Below are positions 16,975 to 25,083 of a DNA stretch of 64,000 nucleotides, piece after piece. The translations under genes were made by a program, and so were the position numbers. The stretch's first letter is position 1. Every line of letters starts with the position of its first letter. The DNA is from a candidate division WOR-3 bacterium (GTDB lineage Bacteria > Hydrothermota > Tepidihabitantia > Tepidihabitantales > Tepidihabitantaceae), in contig JANLFQ010000001.1 in assembly GCA_024653355.1 (NCBI GenBank), forward strand, positions 766,576 to 830,575, read 5' to 3'. The notes beneath the pieces were generated by a model. That model was not told the origin of the DNA and did not search any database. It saw only the letters and a list, made by a program, of their open reading frames with translations.

Positions 16975-17319
16975 ATGACAAGGCGCTTGTTCGTGGGCAA
17001 TCTGCCCTTTAGCGCAACCGAAACTCAGTTAAGAGACCTGTTTGGTCAACATGGCGAAGTGGTTTCGGTAAACATCGTGACCGACCGTTTCACTAATCGT
17101 CCCCGTGGGTTCGCCTTCGTGGAGATGGCTACTGACGAAGCGGCACAAGCCGCTATCGCTGGTTTGAACGGCTATACGCTTGAAGACCGGGCGTTGAATG
17201 TTAATGAGGCGCGGGAACGGACCGAAAGCCGCGGTGGCTTTGGTGGCCGTACCCAGCGCGGTCAGCGTCGGGGTGGTCGAAGCGGCAACAGCGGTGGTTT
17301 TTCCAACCGGCGCTGGTAA
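16975..17319 (+). CDS. RRM-domain RNA-binding protein
   Basis: 114 aa. It has one RNA recognition motif with RNP2 (RLFVGNL, residues 3-9) and RNP1 (RGFAFVEM, about 43-50) and the beta-alpha-beta order of the fold. A Gly/Arg-rich tail (GGFGGRTQRGQRRGGRSG) follows, as in cyanobacterial Rbp and eukaryotic glycine-rich RNA-binding proteins. Bacterial members bind single-stranded RNA and are often cold induced; its targets are unknown. It has a strong AGGAGG site. It is monocistronic: a promoter with a long leader precedes it and an intrinsic terminator follows 18 nt after the stop. Confidence 0.9.
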   Translation: MTRRLFVGNLPFSATETQLRDLFGQHGEVVSVNIVTDRFTNRPRGFAFVEMATDEAAQAAIAGLNGYTLEDRALNVNEARERTESRGGFGGRTQRGQRRGGRSGNSGGFSNRRW

Positions 17320-17337
17320 ACGAGAGGATAGCTAAAC

Positions 17338-17370
17338 AAGCGGGCTCAGAATTGAGCCCGCTTGACTTTT
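17338..17370 (+). terminator. Intrinsic terminator of the RRM gene
   Basis: AAGCGGGCTC and GAGCCCGCTT form a 10-bp stem around the loop AGAATT, followed by GACTTTT. The stem end plus tail (TTGACT, 17362-17367) is also the -35 of the tldD promoter. Confidence 0.75.
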
Positions 17371-17388
17371 ATACCGGTTTTCTATACT
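17362..17388 (+). promoter_or_regulatory. tldD promoter inside the upstream terminator tail
   Basis: TTGACT (17362-17367), a 15-nt spacer and TATACT (17383-17388). The ATG at 17394 follows after five bases, so the transcript should be leaderless. Confidence 0.45.
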
Positions 17389-17393
17389 AAGGT

Positions 17394-18896
17394 ATGGTTC
17401 CACGACTTGATGATGAAATAAAAATCAGGCGGTTAACCGCCCAGGTTTTGCGCTACGCTGCCCAGAAAGTAGAGTATGCTGACCTGCTCTACGAGAGGGT
17501 GTTGCGCATCGAATTACAAAAACTTCCTGACCGCGTAATCCAGAAACCGTTCAATGCCAAAGCCCGGGTACAACTGCGCCTGCTCGACAACGGCAAGAAG
17601 GTTGAATTAAAAGTCGGCACGCTCGAATTCGCCTCTCTCAAACAGGCAATTGACGATGGCGTAAAACTCCTCAAAATTTCTCCCGTACCACCAAAACCGG
17701 TTTGCCTTGCACCCATTCCCAACCCCGGTAAAGTCCATTACGGCACACCAGCCCCGAAAACATTCCCCGCCCACAAGATTTTTGCCACAATCATTGACGG
17801 TGTGGAAAAAATCGCCCGCCAGATTGAAACACAATATCCGGGAATGGAAGTAAAACCTGAATACTGGTTTTTCTCCCAGCGCGAGGAAAAGGTTATTGCC
17901 GACACCGACGGTATCTTTAAAACTCAGGTTATGCCCCGTACTTTCTTTCAACTACTTACCCGGGTAAAAGGGCCGGAAGGAAAAATGACCCAGACGCGAG
18001 CCAGATTGGGCAATCCTTTACCCTACTCATTTATTGTCGCGCCGGCTAAAAACGGATTCCGCCTCAGTCGACTTGCCGCACAACACATCCGGGAATGGAT
18101 GGAAAAGACCGTGGAGTTACAAACCGCCGTAAGCCTGACACCGGAAGAAGTTAACTCACTGACCCATATGGTACTCCATTATAGCACCCTCGGGGTATTT
18201 GTTCACGAAGCGCTGGGTCACAACTTTGAAGCCGACATCGTGAAGGCAGGGGGCTCAGGCATCATCGACCAGGCGGGAAAACCGAAAGGAATGGTTGCGG
18301 CAGAAGATGTCAACATTCTCGATGGTCCGCTACCCCGAAAATTTGACCAGGGGTTCGGTACTGAATTCATTGACGATGAAGGCGTTGAAGTGCAAACCAA
18401 ACTGCTTGCCGAACATGGCGTCGCCCGGGATATGATTCTCAATCGGGAAACTGCGGCTTATTTCGGATTAACACCCAACGGGGGCGCTTTCAGTGAACTG
18501 GGTGACAGAAGGATACCCCGAATGTCAAATACCTTTGTGATGCCTGCGTCCAAACGCCAGTGGTACAAAACCCTCGAAGAACTCATCGCTGATATCCCCC
18601 GCGGCATCATACTCGTTGGAACCTCGGGCGGTGCTGTGTCCAAAGACGGAATGTCTTCTTCGGTTCTTATCGGCTATCTAATTGAAAACGGTAAAATTAC
18701 CAAAACGGTTAAACCTTCCAACTTCTCCGCCAAGACCTTATACGCCTTACGCTATGTGGACGGATTTGCCGGACCGGTGTCAATCGCCGATGTTGGCTTC
18801 TGTGGAAAGGGGCAGACAAAATATGTCGGCGATGGCGGGCCCCTCTGGACAAGAATAAAAAATAACGAGTTCGTAAGCCTTTCTATTCAGGGGTAA
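17394..18896 (+). CDS. tldD: TldD-type metalloprotease subunit
   Basis: 500 aa. TldD and TldE form a heterodimeric Zn protease that trims unfolded or modified peptides. The catalytic HExxxH motif is present (His271, Glu272, His276 in FVHEALGHNFEAD). ISGTSGG-like SGGAVSKDGMSSSV and the late glycine-rich YVGDGGPLWTRIKN agree with the family. The N-terminal part begins LDDEIKIRRLTAQVLRYAAQ. The ATG at 17394 is just after the -10 box. The next gene encodes the partner subunit and starts four bases after the stop, so the pair forms an operon. Confidence 0.88.
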   Translation: MVPRLDDEIKIRRLTAQVLRYAAQKVEYADLLYERVLRIELQKLPDRVIQKPFNAKARVQLRLLDNGKKVELKVGTLEFASLKQAIDDGVKLLKISPVPPKPVCLAPIPNPGKVHYGTPAPKTFPAHKIFATIIDGVEKIARQIETQYPGMEVKPEYWFFSQREEKVIADTDGIFKTQVMPRTFFQLLTRVKGPEGKMTQTRARLGNPLPYSFIVAPAKNGFRLSRLAAQHIREWMEKTVELQTAVSLTPEEVNSLTHMVLHYSTLGVFVHEALGHNFEADIVKAGGSGIIDQAGKPKGMVAAEDVNILDGPLPRKFDQGFGTEFIDDEGVEVQTKLLAEHGVARDMILNRETAAYFGLTPNGGAFSELGDRRIPRMSNTFVMPASKRQWYKTLEELIADIPRGIILVGTSGGAVSKDGMSSSVLIGYLIENGKITKTVKPSNFSAKTLYALRYVDGFAGPVSIADVGFCGKGQTKYVGDGGPLWTRIKNNEFVSLSIQG

Positions 18897-18899
18897 TAT

Positions 18900-20237
18900 A
18901 TGGAGTTGATTAAATTCAGTGAAAAAGTGGCAAAACTGGCTAAAAAGTTAAAACTGGACGACTGCGAACTGCTCCTCACCAATAACCGGGTCCTCAGCGC
19001 CCGAATCGAAAACAAAGAAATCACCCTCGAGCTGAAAGAAGATATCTTCTCCGCCGGGCTCCGCGTTCTGAAAAGAGGCAAAATCGGTTATGTACCGATA
19101 ACCGAACCAAATTTTGACCTCCTGGAGCGGGGCATTAAAACCGCCCTTCTCAAAGCCGCTCCCTCACCTCTCCCTTCCTTCGTCGTAATCGAGACCCTGC
19201 CGCCGAAGTTGGATACATTTGATGGCGCAGTTGCCCGGCTTTTTGAGGCACCGGGAAAGGTTCAGGAAATCGCCCGTGAACTTGTCGGTCGCGCTTATGC
19301 CACCGGTAAAATCGAAACGATTGAAGGGGCAATTCAGATTGAAATTGAACAGCGTTTGGTTTCAACCTTGCACAGCCCCGAGGTGGCTTACGCCGAACGT
19401 ACCGGTTTCTCTGCCTTTGCCGAAGTGAATTCGAAAGACTTTGACTTTATCGCCGGGAGAAAACTAGCCGAAATTGAACAGGTAATCGAACTGGGAGCAA
19501 CCGTTGCCCGCAGTCTATCTGACCAGGAAACCAGTCCCGAACAGGAAAATATGCGGGGCAAAACTGTACCGGTAATTATGCACCCGGTAATGCTCGAAGA
19601 ACTTCTCCGCCGTCTGGTTGCCGAACACCTTTACGCCTCAACTGTTCAGGAGGGGATGTCGCGCCTGCGCCTTGGTGACCAGGTTGCACCCGAACTGTTT
19701 ACACTCTGGGACGACGCCACCGCTCCATATGATGGCAATACCTTTCCCACCGATGATGAAGGTACCCCAAGCCGCAAAAATTTAATAATTGAAAACGGCA
19801 TCTTAAAGATGTTTCTCTACGACCGGACAACCGCCATTAAAGATGGTGTCGAATCAACCGGCAACGGCAAAAGGCGACCGGTATTGATTGAGGAAGAGCA
19901 TGAAGCACCAGTCCGCTGTACCATCAACGACATTTATCTTGCCCCCGGTAAACAAACGCTTGATGAAATGGTAAAAGATATTGAACACGGGCTGCTCGTA
20001 AAGATGCTCCTTGGTTTTCACACCGCCAATCGGACAACCGGTGATTTCGCCAACCCCCTTTATATCGGCCGGGTCATCAGAAACGGTACAATCGTTGCCC
20101 TCCCGGAACCGGGCCGCTGGGCAATCAAAGGTAATGCCCTTGACTGCCTCAAAACAATCAAGGCGATTAGCTGCGAAACTAAAGCCACCGGCTCTGGTGT
20201 TCTGCCCTGGGTAACAATGGAACTAACGGTCGCTTAA
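18900..20237 (+). CDS. TldE/PmbA-type protease subunit
   Basis: 445 aa. The fold is TldD-like (KFSEKVAKLAKKLKLDDCEL, LKEDIFSAGLRVLKRGKIGY, FTLWDDATAPYDGNTFPTDD, KNLIIENGILKMFLYDRTTA), but no HExxxH occurs at the metal site: the segment reads MHPVMLEELLRRLVAEHLYA. That makes it the non-catalytic partner (TldE/PmbA). With TldD it probably degrades small peptides in the cytoplasm. It is translated from the ATG at 18900, immediately after tldD. Confidence 0.85.
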   Translation: MELIKFSEKVAKLAKKLKLDDCELLLTNNRVLSARIENKEITLELKEDIFSAGLRVLKRGKIGYVPITEPNFDLLERGIKTALLKAAPSPLPSFVVIETLPPKLDTFDGAVARLFEAPGKVQEIARELVGRAYATGKIETIEGAIQIEIEQRLVSTLHSPEVAYAERTGFSAFAEVNSKDFDFIAGRKLAEIEQVIELGATVARSLSDQETSPEQENMRGKTVPVIMHPVMLEELLRRLVAEHLYASTVQEGMSRLRLGDQVAPELFTLWDDATAPYDGNTFPTDDEGTPSRKNLIIENGILKMFLYDRTTAIKDGVESTGNGKRRPVLIEEEHEAPVRCTINDIYLAPGKQTLDEMVKDIEHGLLVKMLLGFHTANRTTGDFANPLYIGRVIRNGTIVALPEPGRWAIKGNALDCLKTIKAISCETKATGSGVLPWVTMELTVA

Positions 20238-20725
20238 ATTTTGTTGTAGCGCGCGATTCGCAATATCCCCAGTAGTTCCCGGAAGGCACCGAAGTTAAGC
20301 ACCTGGGTCGCCACCCACGAACGGTAAATCGCCTCAACAACCGGCGGCCGACTCACATTGTAAATAACGATAAGGGCACGGAGTATTGCGTGGCCAAACA
20401 CCGTACCGCAGGCAATTCCGAGCAACAGTCCGATGAAATGGTTAAACAATCCGAAACCGAACTCAAACAGTTGATTCAAAACGCTGGCAATCAATAAAGC
20501 CAGCACCGATAATATTACAAAAATACCGATAAAACAGACCGCAGGGGAAAAACCGGTCGTCTGATGAACGGGCATAAAAATGCGTACCGTGGCAACCAGC
20601 GCCCCGATAAACAGCGCCGTCTCATAAAGAACGAGCGAAAAATCCTTTGTTGCACGAAGGAATTGAATCGCCCCACCCGTTGCAACAACACCAATTGTTA
20701 ATATGTCAACCCAGTTAAAATTCAT
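20234..20725 (-). CDS. CvpA-like integral membrane protein
   Basis: 163 aa with about four hydrophobic helices (VDILTIGVVATGGAIQF, SLVLYETALFIGALVATVRI, AVCFIGIFVILSVLALLIAS and FIGLLLGIACGTVFGHAILR). The order and the opening FNWVDI match the CvpA/colicin V production family of inner-membrane proteins, whose function is poorly known. The second gene of a two-gene operon, it overlaps the upstream gene by four bases and ends convergently with the pmbA-like gene (4-nt overlap). Confidence 0.6.
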   Translation of the reverse strand: MNFNWVDILTIGVVATGGAIQFLRATKDFSLVLYETALFIGALVATVRIFMPVHQTTGFSPAVCFIGIFVILSVLALLIASVLNQLFEFGFGLFNHFIGLLLGIACGTVFGHAILRALIVIYNVSRPPVVEAIYRSWVATQVLNFGAFRELLGILRIARYNKI

Positions 20726-20988
20726 TTCGCCGCATCGATTTCTCTCTCAACTAAAGGTCTTTTAAAAAATAAAACCGCCCGGGTTATTATGCCACTGTGT
20801 TCAGAGCCGTTGATTGTTGCCACCAGTTCCCAACCTTCCCGGCCTAAATCATTGACATAGGCTTCCACACCTTCCATCGTATCTCGGGCCTTCTTCTCGC
20901 CCGGCACCTGTACACCCCAGCGCGCCATCTTCAATATCGGGCTCAGGTTGACATCAATCTGCAAAAACTTATATTCCCATTTTGTCAT
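20722..20988 (-). CDS. DUF4177-like small protein
   Basis: 88 aa. It begins KWEYKFLQIDVN and has a central NDLGREGWELVATING, the Trp-Glu-Tyr opening and GWEL motif of DUF4177-type small alpha/beta proteins, which often end in FFKRP as here. The function is unknown. The gene has a strong AGGAG site and its stop overlaps the CvpA-like start, so the two are co-translated. The promoter overlaps the divergent promoter of the aldolase-like gene. Confidence 0.65.
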   Translation of the reverse strand: MTKWEYKFLQIDVNLSPILKMARWGVQVPGEKKARDTMEGVEAYVNDLGREGWELVATINGSEHSGIITRAVLFFKRPLVEREIDAAK

Positions 20989-21012
20989 CGTTTGACTCCT
21001 TTCTCCTTTTCA

Positions 21013-21040
21013 ATCCTAATCTGGCAAAACAGCCAGTCAA
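21013..21040 (-). promoter_or_regulatory. Promoter of the DUF4177/CvpA pair
   Basis: TTGACT (21040-21035, minus strand), a 16-nt spacer and TAGGAT (21018-21013), followed by a short leader with AGGAG before 20988. Confidence 0.45.
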
Positions 21041-21066
21041 GAATAACCAGACCTACAATCTAAGAT

Positions 21067-21095
21067 TTGACGCAATCCATTTTGTGTCGTAATAT
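21067..21095 (+). promoter_or_regulatory. Promoter of the class II aldolase-like gene (leaderless)
   Basis: TTGACG (21067-21072), a 17-nt spacer and TAATAT (21090-21095). The ATG at 21103 follows after seven bases. Confidence 0.5.
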
Positions 21096-21102
21096 CGAAA
21101 CA

Positions 21103-21744
21103 ATGGTCCCGGCACCGAAACCCAATCCGGATTGGGTCAAAATTGTTCAGCGCTATATCCCAGCCCTTGCCCGCACCGCCGCTCGCCTTTCGGCTTCAGG
21201 CTGGGCAGAAAAAAACGCCGGCAATTTTTCCATCAGAATAAATGAATATTTGCTAACCAAAATCACCGGCTACTCTATGAGTCAAATTGCCCGGGACCCT
21301 TTCCCTTATATCTGTCTTGTTAAACCGAACAAAGTCGGTTTTCGCTACCGGGTGTCACCGCCCGGAGTTAAGCCGACCGAAGAGTTACCAACTCATATCT
21401 TGGGTCAGAGAATTCTGACGGCGTTTCGTCCCCAGGAAATCGTGCTCCTCCACACCCACCCCACCGAGATTGTCCACTTAACCCGAATCTTTCCTCACCC
21501 CCGGACACTCCTTCAAAAACTGACGGCATTAGATGGCAAAATACCAGGAGGATTTGCTGTCGTTCCCTTCCTCAAACCCGGCTCAATTTCGCTCGCTCGC
21601 GCCACCGCCCGAGCATTAAAAACTAACCGCCTCGTAATCTGGATAAATCACGGTGCAATCGCCTCGGGCAAAACGCTATTTGAAGCATTCCGGTTGATTT
21701 GGCAATTCAACAACCTCACCCGGAAACTCCTCGATAGCCGATAA
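21103..21744 (+). CDS. Class II aldolase/adducin family protein
   Basis: 213 aa. An N-terminal region ARLSASGWAEKNAGNFSIRI shows the AGNxS-like phosphate-binding segment of class II aldolases. VLLHTHPTEIVHL supplies two of the Zn-binding His residues and VIWINHGAIASGKTLFEA the third, with the typical HGxxxxG pattern. It resembles rhamnulose-1-phosphate aldolase more than fuculose-1-phosphate aldolase, but the substrate cannot be stated. The start at 21103 is preferred over an in-frame TTG at 21067, because that TTG is the -35 of the promoter and the ATG sits exactly where transcription should begin. Confidence 0.72.
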   Translation: MVPAPKPNPDWVKIVQRYIPALARTAARLSASGWAEKNAGNFSIRINEYLLTKITGYSMSQIARDPFPYICLVKPNKVGFRYRVSPPGVKPTEELPTHILGQRILTAFRPQEIVLLHTHPTEIVHLTRIFPHPRTLLQKLTALDGKIPGGFAVVPFLKPGSISLARATARALKTNRLVIWINHGAIASGKTLFEAFRLIWQFNNLTRKLLDSR

Positions 21745-21751
21745 GACATCA

Positions 21752-22333
21752 ATGTTGCGAGCACCCCGCCTTCCCAAACATCTACCTGCCCCCGACGGTA
21801 TTGAAACATTTTACGAGGTTCGCTCCCGGGATTCGCACCTTAATCCGGAAGAGTTTGCCCGACTTCCCCGGCATCCGATTTACCTCATACTCGACAACCT
21901 GCGCAGCGCCTTCAATGTTGGCGCCATCTTCCGGCTCGCTGATGTTACTCGTGCCCGCGAGGTTTTGCTCTGTGGATATACTGCCCACCCCCCGCATAAA
22001 AAACTGGAGCAAACTGCCCTGGGCACAACCAACTCCGTCCCCTGGCGCTGGTTTCAGAGTACTGTTGATGCCGTCCTGGAACTAAAAAAATTGGGTGTAC
22101 AGATTGTGGCGCTGGAAACTGTAAATGATGCACCTTCTTTTCATTGCTTCTCCTACCGTTTTCCGGTCGGCGTTGTTCTTGGCAATGAGGCGCTCGGCGT
22201 GTCTCAGCAGGTTCTGAATCAATGCGACGGCATTGTCAACATCCCGGTTTTCGGGTATAAAAATTCGCTTAATGTCGCAACCGCTGCTGCGGTAGTCCTC
22301 TACGAACTGCTCCGGCAGGGCAACTGGATTTAA
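21752..22333 (+). CDS. SpoU/TrmH-family RNA 2'-O-methyltransferase
   Basis: 193 aa. The SPOUT knot motifs are clear: motif 1 LILDNLRSAFNVGAIFRLAD, motif 2 VGVVLGNEALGVSQQVLNQC and motif 3 IPVFGYKNSLNVATAAAVVL. It transfers a methyl group from SAM to a ribose 2'-OH in tRNA or rRNA; which nucleotide is unknown. There is no N-terminal L30e-like substrate-binding domain, so it is TrmL/TrmH-like in size. The start is the ATG seven bases after the aldolase-like gene, apparently in the same transcript. Confidence 0.85.
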   Translation: MLRAPRLPKHLPAPDGIETFYEVRSRDSHLNPEEFARLPRHPIYLILDNLRSAFNVGAIFRLADVTRAREVLLCGYTAHPPHKKLEQTALGTTNSVPWRWFQSTVDAVLELKKLGVQIVALETVNDAPSFHCFSYRFPVGVVLGNEALGVSQQVLNQCDGIVNIPVFGYKNSLNVATAAAVVLYELLRQGNWI

Positions 22334-22388
22334 CCGACCCGGTAAGTTCCCACTCCGTTCTTTTTACCCATTAACTATGATATTCGCT

Positions 22389-22799
22389 TTATTCAACCGG
22401 TCGAACCTTCGGGATATGGGACTTCAACAACGGCTTCTTATAAAGCCCCACGCCCAGCACTAAACCCTGCCAGACAATAAGCACAAATCCATTTTCCACC
22501 GCGGCATCAATCTCAATTGAACTGCCGTTTATCAAACACTTTGCCTGCTCGTCGTTAACCTCAATCCGATTCTTCATCGCCTTCTTTCCTAAAATCTGCA
22601 TCGCAAAAGTTGTCGGTTTAACAGAATGAGGGAAAATCCGACAGAGCCGCATGCCGCGGCGTAGTGGCTTCAAATTGTCAAATCGCATAACATCAGAAGT
22701 CCCAACAAAAATTGTCTCCTGTTCTTTCAAAAGTTCCAGGCCTTCCAGCCAGTTTGCCGGTAGCCCAAACCTCAACCGCAAAAAATCAATCTGTTCCAT
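22389..22799 (-). CDS. RsmF-type C-terminal RNA-binding (PUA-like) domain as a separate protein
   Basis: 136 aa. The sequence (TIFVGTSDVMRFDNLKPLRRGMRL, MQILGKKAMKNRIEVNDEQA, GFVLIVWQGLVLGVGLYKK) resembles the C-terminal domain that in RsmF/NSUN-like 16S rRNA m5C methyltransferases follows the catalytic domain. Here it is its own ORF, beginning inside the last 14 nt of the upstream methyltransferase gene in a different frame. It probably cooperates with that methyltransferase in rRNA binding. A frameshift that split an ancestral single gene is an alternative. No metal or catalytic residues are seen. Confidence 0.6.
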   Translation of the reverse strand: MEQIDFLRLRFGLPANWLEGLELLKEQETIFVGTSDVMRFDNLKPLRRGMRLCRIFPHSVKPTTFAMQILGKKAMKNRIEVNDEQAKCLINGSSIEIDAAVENGFVLIVWQGLVLGVGLYKKPLLKSHIPKVRPVE

Positions 22800-23730
22800 T
22801 TATTGGCTTCCTTATCAAGGCAACAAAAAAAGCCTCCGTATCATTATCCTGGGGTAAAATCCGGCGACACCGTTGTACCTCTTCAGGAAAAAGTTCACCA
22901 TTCCATTCTCTCAATGCCGGTCGTGTCAGGAACCCCGGAAGTTCAAAAGGCACAATCTCGGCATCAGGATATCGTTTAAGCAGGGCGGTTACCACCGCTT
23001 CATTCTCCTCTGGGGCGACAGTGCAGGTTGAATAAACCATTATCCCACCGGGTTTCAAAGCCTGATATCCGGCCCTAATCAAACCTCGCTGCACGGTTGA
23101 AAAACGTTGAATTGCTTTTACCGTCCAGCGCCTCAATGCCTCGCGGGTCTTGCGCATTGTTCCTTCCGATGAGCAGGGCGCATCAACCAGAACCCGGTCA
23201 AAGAAATCAGTAACTTTTTGAGCAAGAGTTAATCCATTGGTGCGGCAAACCGCAACGTTCAAACACCCCATTCGGTCGATATTACCAATCAATCCCCGGA
23301 CCCGGTCTAAAGAGATGTCGTTGGCAACAATCAACCCGGTATTTTTCATCATCGCCGCCATTTGAGTGGTTTTGGAACCCGGTGCTGCAGCAATATCAAG
23401 TACCCGTTCTCTTGGTTTCGGGTCAAGCACAAGCGCCGGTATCATTGAAGCCGCGTCCTGAATATAAATCAGCCCTAAAAAATGGCTTATCGTCTTACCA
23501 AGACCTTGTCCGTTTCGGGCAACAAAACCAAGGGGATAATAAGCCAAAGGCTGCGGCTGAAAATCGGCAAGCAACTCCAAAACCTTTTCCGGCGTCGTCT
23601 TTAAGGTGTTAACCCGAAAAACCGTTGGCAAGGGCGCAACCATCGCCTCAAGGAAAGAATCAAAATCCGGTATAAACCTTGCATAACGGTCGATGAACTC
23701 TTCTGGGAACAGACTCTTAATCTTCCTCAT
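22786..23730 (-). CDS. NOL1/NOP2/Sun-type rRNA cytosine-C5 methyltransferase
   Basis: 314 aa from the ATG at 23730. The motifs of m5C RNA methyltransferases are present: AASMIPALVLDPKPRERVLD and IAAAPGSKTTQMAAMM (SAM loop), VLVDAPCSSEGTMRK (catalytic PC motif) and VYSTCTVAPEENEAVV (second Cys). It methylates cytosine in 16S rRNA or tRNA. The RNA-binding tail normally fused to RsmF is encoded by the next gene. An upstream TTG at 23751 is possible, but would overlap the DUF763 stop. It is co-transcribed with DUF763. Confidence 0.87.
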   Translation of the reverse strand: MRKIKSLFPEEFIDRYARFIPDFDSFLEAMVAPLPTVFRVNTLKTTPEKVLELLADFQPQPLAYYPLGFVARNGQGLGKTISHFLGLIYIQDAASMIPALVLDPKPRERVLDIAAAPGSKTTQMAAMMKNTGLIVANDISLDRVRGLIGNIDRMGCLNVAVCRTNGLTLAQKVTDFFDRVLVDAPCSSEGTMRKTREALRRWTVKAIQRFSTVQRGLIRAGYQALKPGGIMVYSTCTVAPEENEAVVTALLKRYPDAEIVPFELPGFLTRPALREWNGELFPEEVQRCRRILPQDNDTEAFFVALIRKPINGTD

Positions 23731-23737
23731 AGTTGAG

Positions 23738-24814
23738 TTAAATTTTCCCAACAGTCCTTGACCACCGTTCGAGCCGCTTTAGCGCCGCAAGTTTCTCGTT
23801 GTACCCCAGTTTTGCCTCCTTGACTCCTTTTTCGAGAAACAAAATTGTCCGGTCATAATCAGTCCGATTAACCGGATAGGGGTAACCGTCTTTACCGCCG
23901 TGGGCAAATGAGTAAGTCACCGGGTCCCGAAAAGAAAGCGGTGCACCGTAAATCACCTCTGCAACCAGCGCCAGCGCCCGAACCGTTTTCGGTCCCACAC
24001 CGGGTGTAAGTAAAAACTCGGCAAAGTCAGCCGGCGGCTTTTCATAGGAGCTGATCAGAACCTTTTTCAAATGGCGGGGGCAAATGTCGCAATCGAGAAT
24101 CGGATGATGCTCGGGCATTTTCAAACTTGTTACCTCTTTCAGGATTTTTTCCGGAACCTCCTGTGCCAGTTCCACCACCACCTGTCTTGCCTTTTCTGCC
24201 TCCCGGGCAACCATATTCAACACTGCAGGCGCCGGTTCTCCAGCAATCGCCTTATGGGGTTCGCTGACAAAACTTTCCAGCCCCTCCGAATTCCAGTGAT
24301 ACCTCCTTGCCCAGCGCGTTGCCGGATTCATTCCCTGTTGTACAATCGCCCACGCTCCCGATTTCGTCCCGATGAACATATGATGGTAAATCTGAAACCC
24401 ATCCTGCAAACCGCTGGAATCAACTTTGGCAACCAACCGACTGGTCTGAGTCAGAATCGGACCGTCCAGCCCGAATCGCTCCGCAAAGAAAGTAATTTCG
24501 TCGGGCGTGCGCCGTGCTGCCCGCCCCTTTCCCCCGCAGACAAAAATCCCCAGTTCAGACTCTAAACCTTTGACCCCTTCCTTCAACGCGCCGCAAACCG
24601 TTGTTGTCAATCCCGAAGAGTGCCAGTCAAATCCCGCAACACAACCGAGACTCTGAAACCAGACCGGGTCCGAAATACGGCGCAAAACCTCTTCCACCCC
24701 ATACTCCGCGACGATAACCTCAACAACCGCTCGCACCAGCCGCTTCATTCTATCAAATAGCCATACCGGTGCTGAGCCGTAATGGAGTGGCAAATCAACG
24801 ATGCCCCGCCGCAC
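23738..24814 (-). CDS. DUF763 family protein
   Basis: 358 aa, conserved but of unknown function; known mostly from archaea and thermophilic bacteria. Family features: the start RRGIVDLPLHYGSAPVWLF, FQSLGCVAGFDWHSSGLTTT, GGKGRAARRTPDEI, LPVKVD-like segments, the cysteine pair CDICPRHLKK and a HhH-like TPGVGPKTVRALALVAEVIYG. The HhH suggests contact with DNA or RNA. It starts at GTG 24814, six bases after a -10 box. It leads an operon with the RsmF-type methyltransferase, which hints at RNA metabolism; the role is not known. Confidence 0.8.
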   Translation of the reverse strand: MRRGIVDLPLHYGSAPVWLFDRMKRLVRAVVEVIVAEYGVEEVLRRISDPVWFQSLGCVAGFDWHSSGLTTTVCGALKEGVKGLESELGIFVCGGKGRAARRTPDEITFFAERFGLDGPILTQTSRLVAKVDSSGLQDGFQIYHHMFIGTKSGAWAIVQQGMNPATRWARRYHWNSEGLESFVSEPHKAIAGEPAPAVLNMVAREAEKARQVVVELAQEVPEKILKEVTSLKMPEHHPILDCDICPRHLKKVLISSYEKPPADFAEFLLTPGVGPKTVRALALVAEVIYGAPLSFRDPVTYSFAHGGKDGYPYPVNRTDYDRTILFLEKGVKEAKLGYNEKLAALKRLERWSRTVGKI

Positions 24815-24820
24815 AAACTC

Positions 24821-24848
24821 ATTTTATGCCGATTGGGGCTCGGGTCAA
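24821..24848 (-). promoter_or_regulatory. DUF763 operon promoter (leaderless)
   Basis: TTGACC (24848-24843, minus strand), a 16-nt spacer and TAAAAT (24826-24821). The GTG at 24814 follows after six bases. Confidence 0.5.
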
Positions 24849-24881
24849 GCGGCCAAAATTCTAATCGGCACAAATCATCTA

Positions 24882-24909
24882 TTGACAAATGACGGAACTT
24901 GTTTACAAT
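24882..24909 (+). promoter_or_regulatory. tRNA-Ala promoter
   Basis: TTGACA (24882-24887), a 16-nt spacer and TACAAT (24904-24909), a near-consensus promoter about 78 nt upstream of the tRNA. Confidence 0.6.
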
Positions 24910-24987
24910 TCATTCCGCTGTGAACCGAATAACTCTTCGAAGACGGAGTACCGTGCTTTGAACACGGCACATAGTGAAAGAATACCT

Positions 24988-25060
24988 GGGGCAGTAGCTC
25001 AGTTGGGAGAGCGCCAGAATCGCACTCTGGAGGTCGCCAGTTCAAATCTGGTCTGCTCCA
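24988..25060 (+). tRNA. tRNA-Ala (anticodon CGC)
   Basis: 73 nt without an encoded CCA. The acceptor GGGGCAG pairs with CTGCTCC, including the G3-U70 wobble that identifies alanine tRNAs. The D-arm is GCTC/GAGC, the anticodon stem CCAGA/TCTGG with CGC at 25021-25023, and the T-arm GCCAG/CTGGT around TTCAAAT. It decodes GCG. No terminator separates it from the arginine decarboxylase gene 24 bases later, so both are probably made from one transcript cut at the tRNA end. Confidence 0.95.
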
Positions 25061-25083
25061 CTTTTTTATTTATAGGAGGGTAG

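Noticed and set aside
24889-25083. 64-aa ORF across the tRNA-Ala
   Set aside because: It reads straight through the tRNA and has no ribosome binding site or family match.
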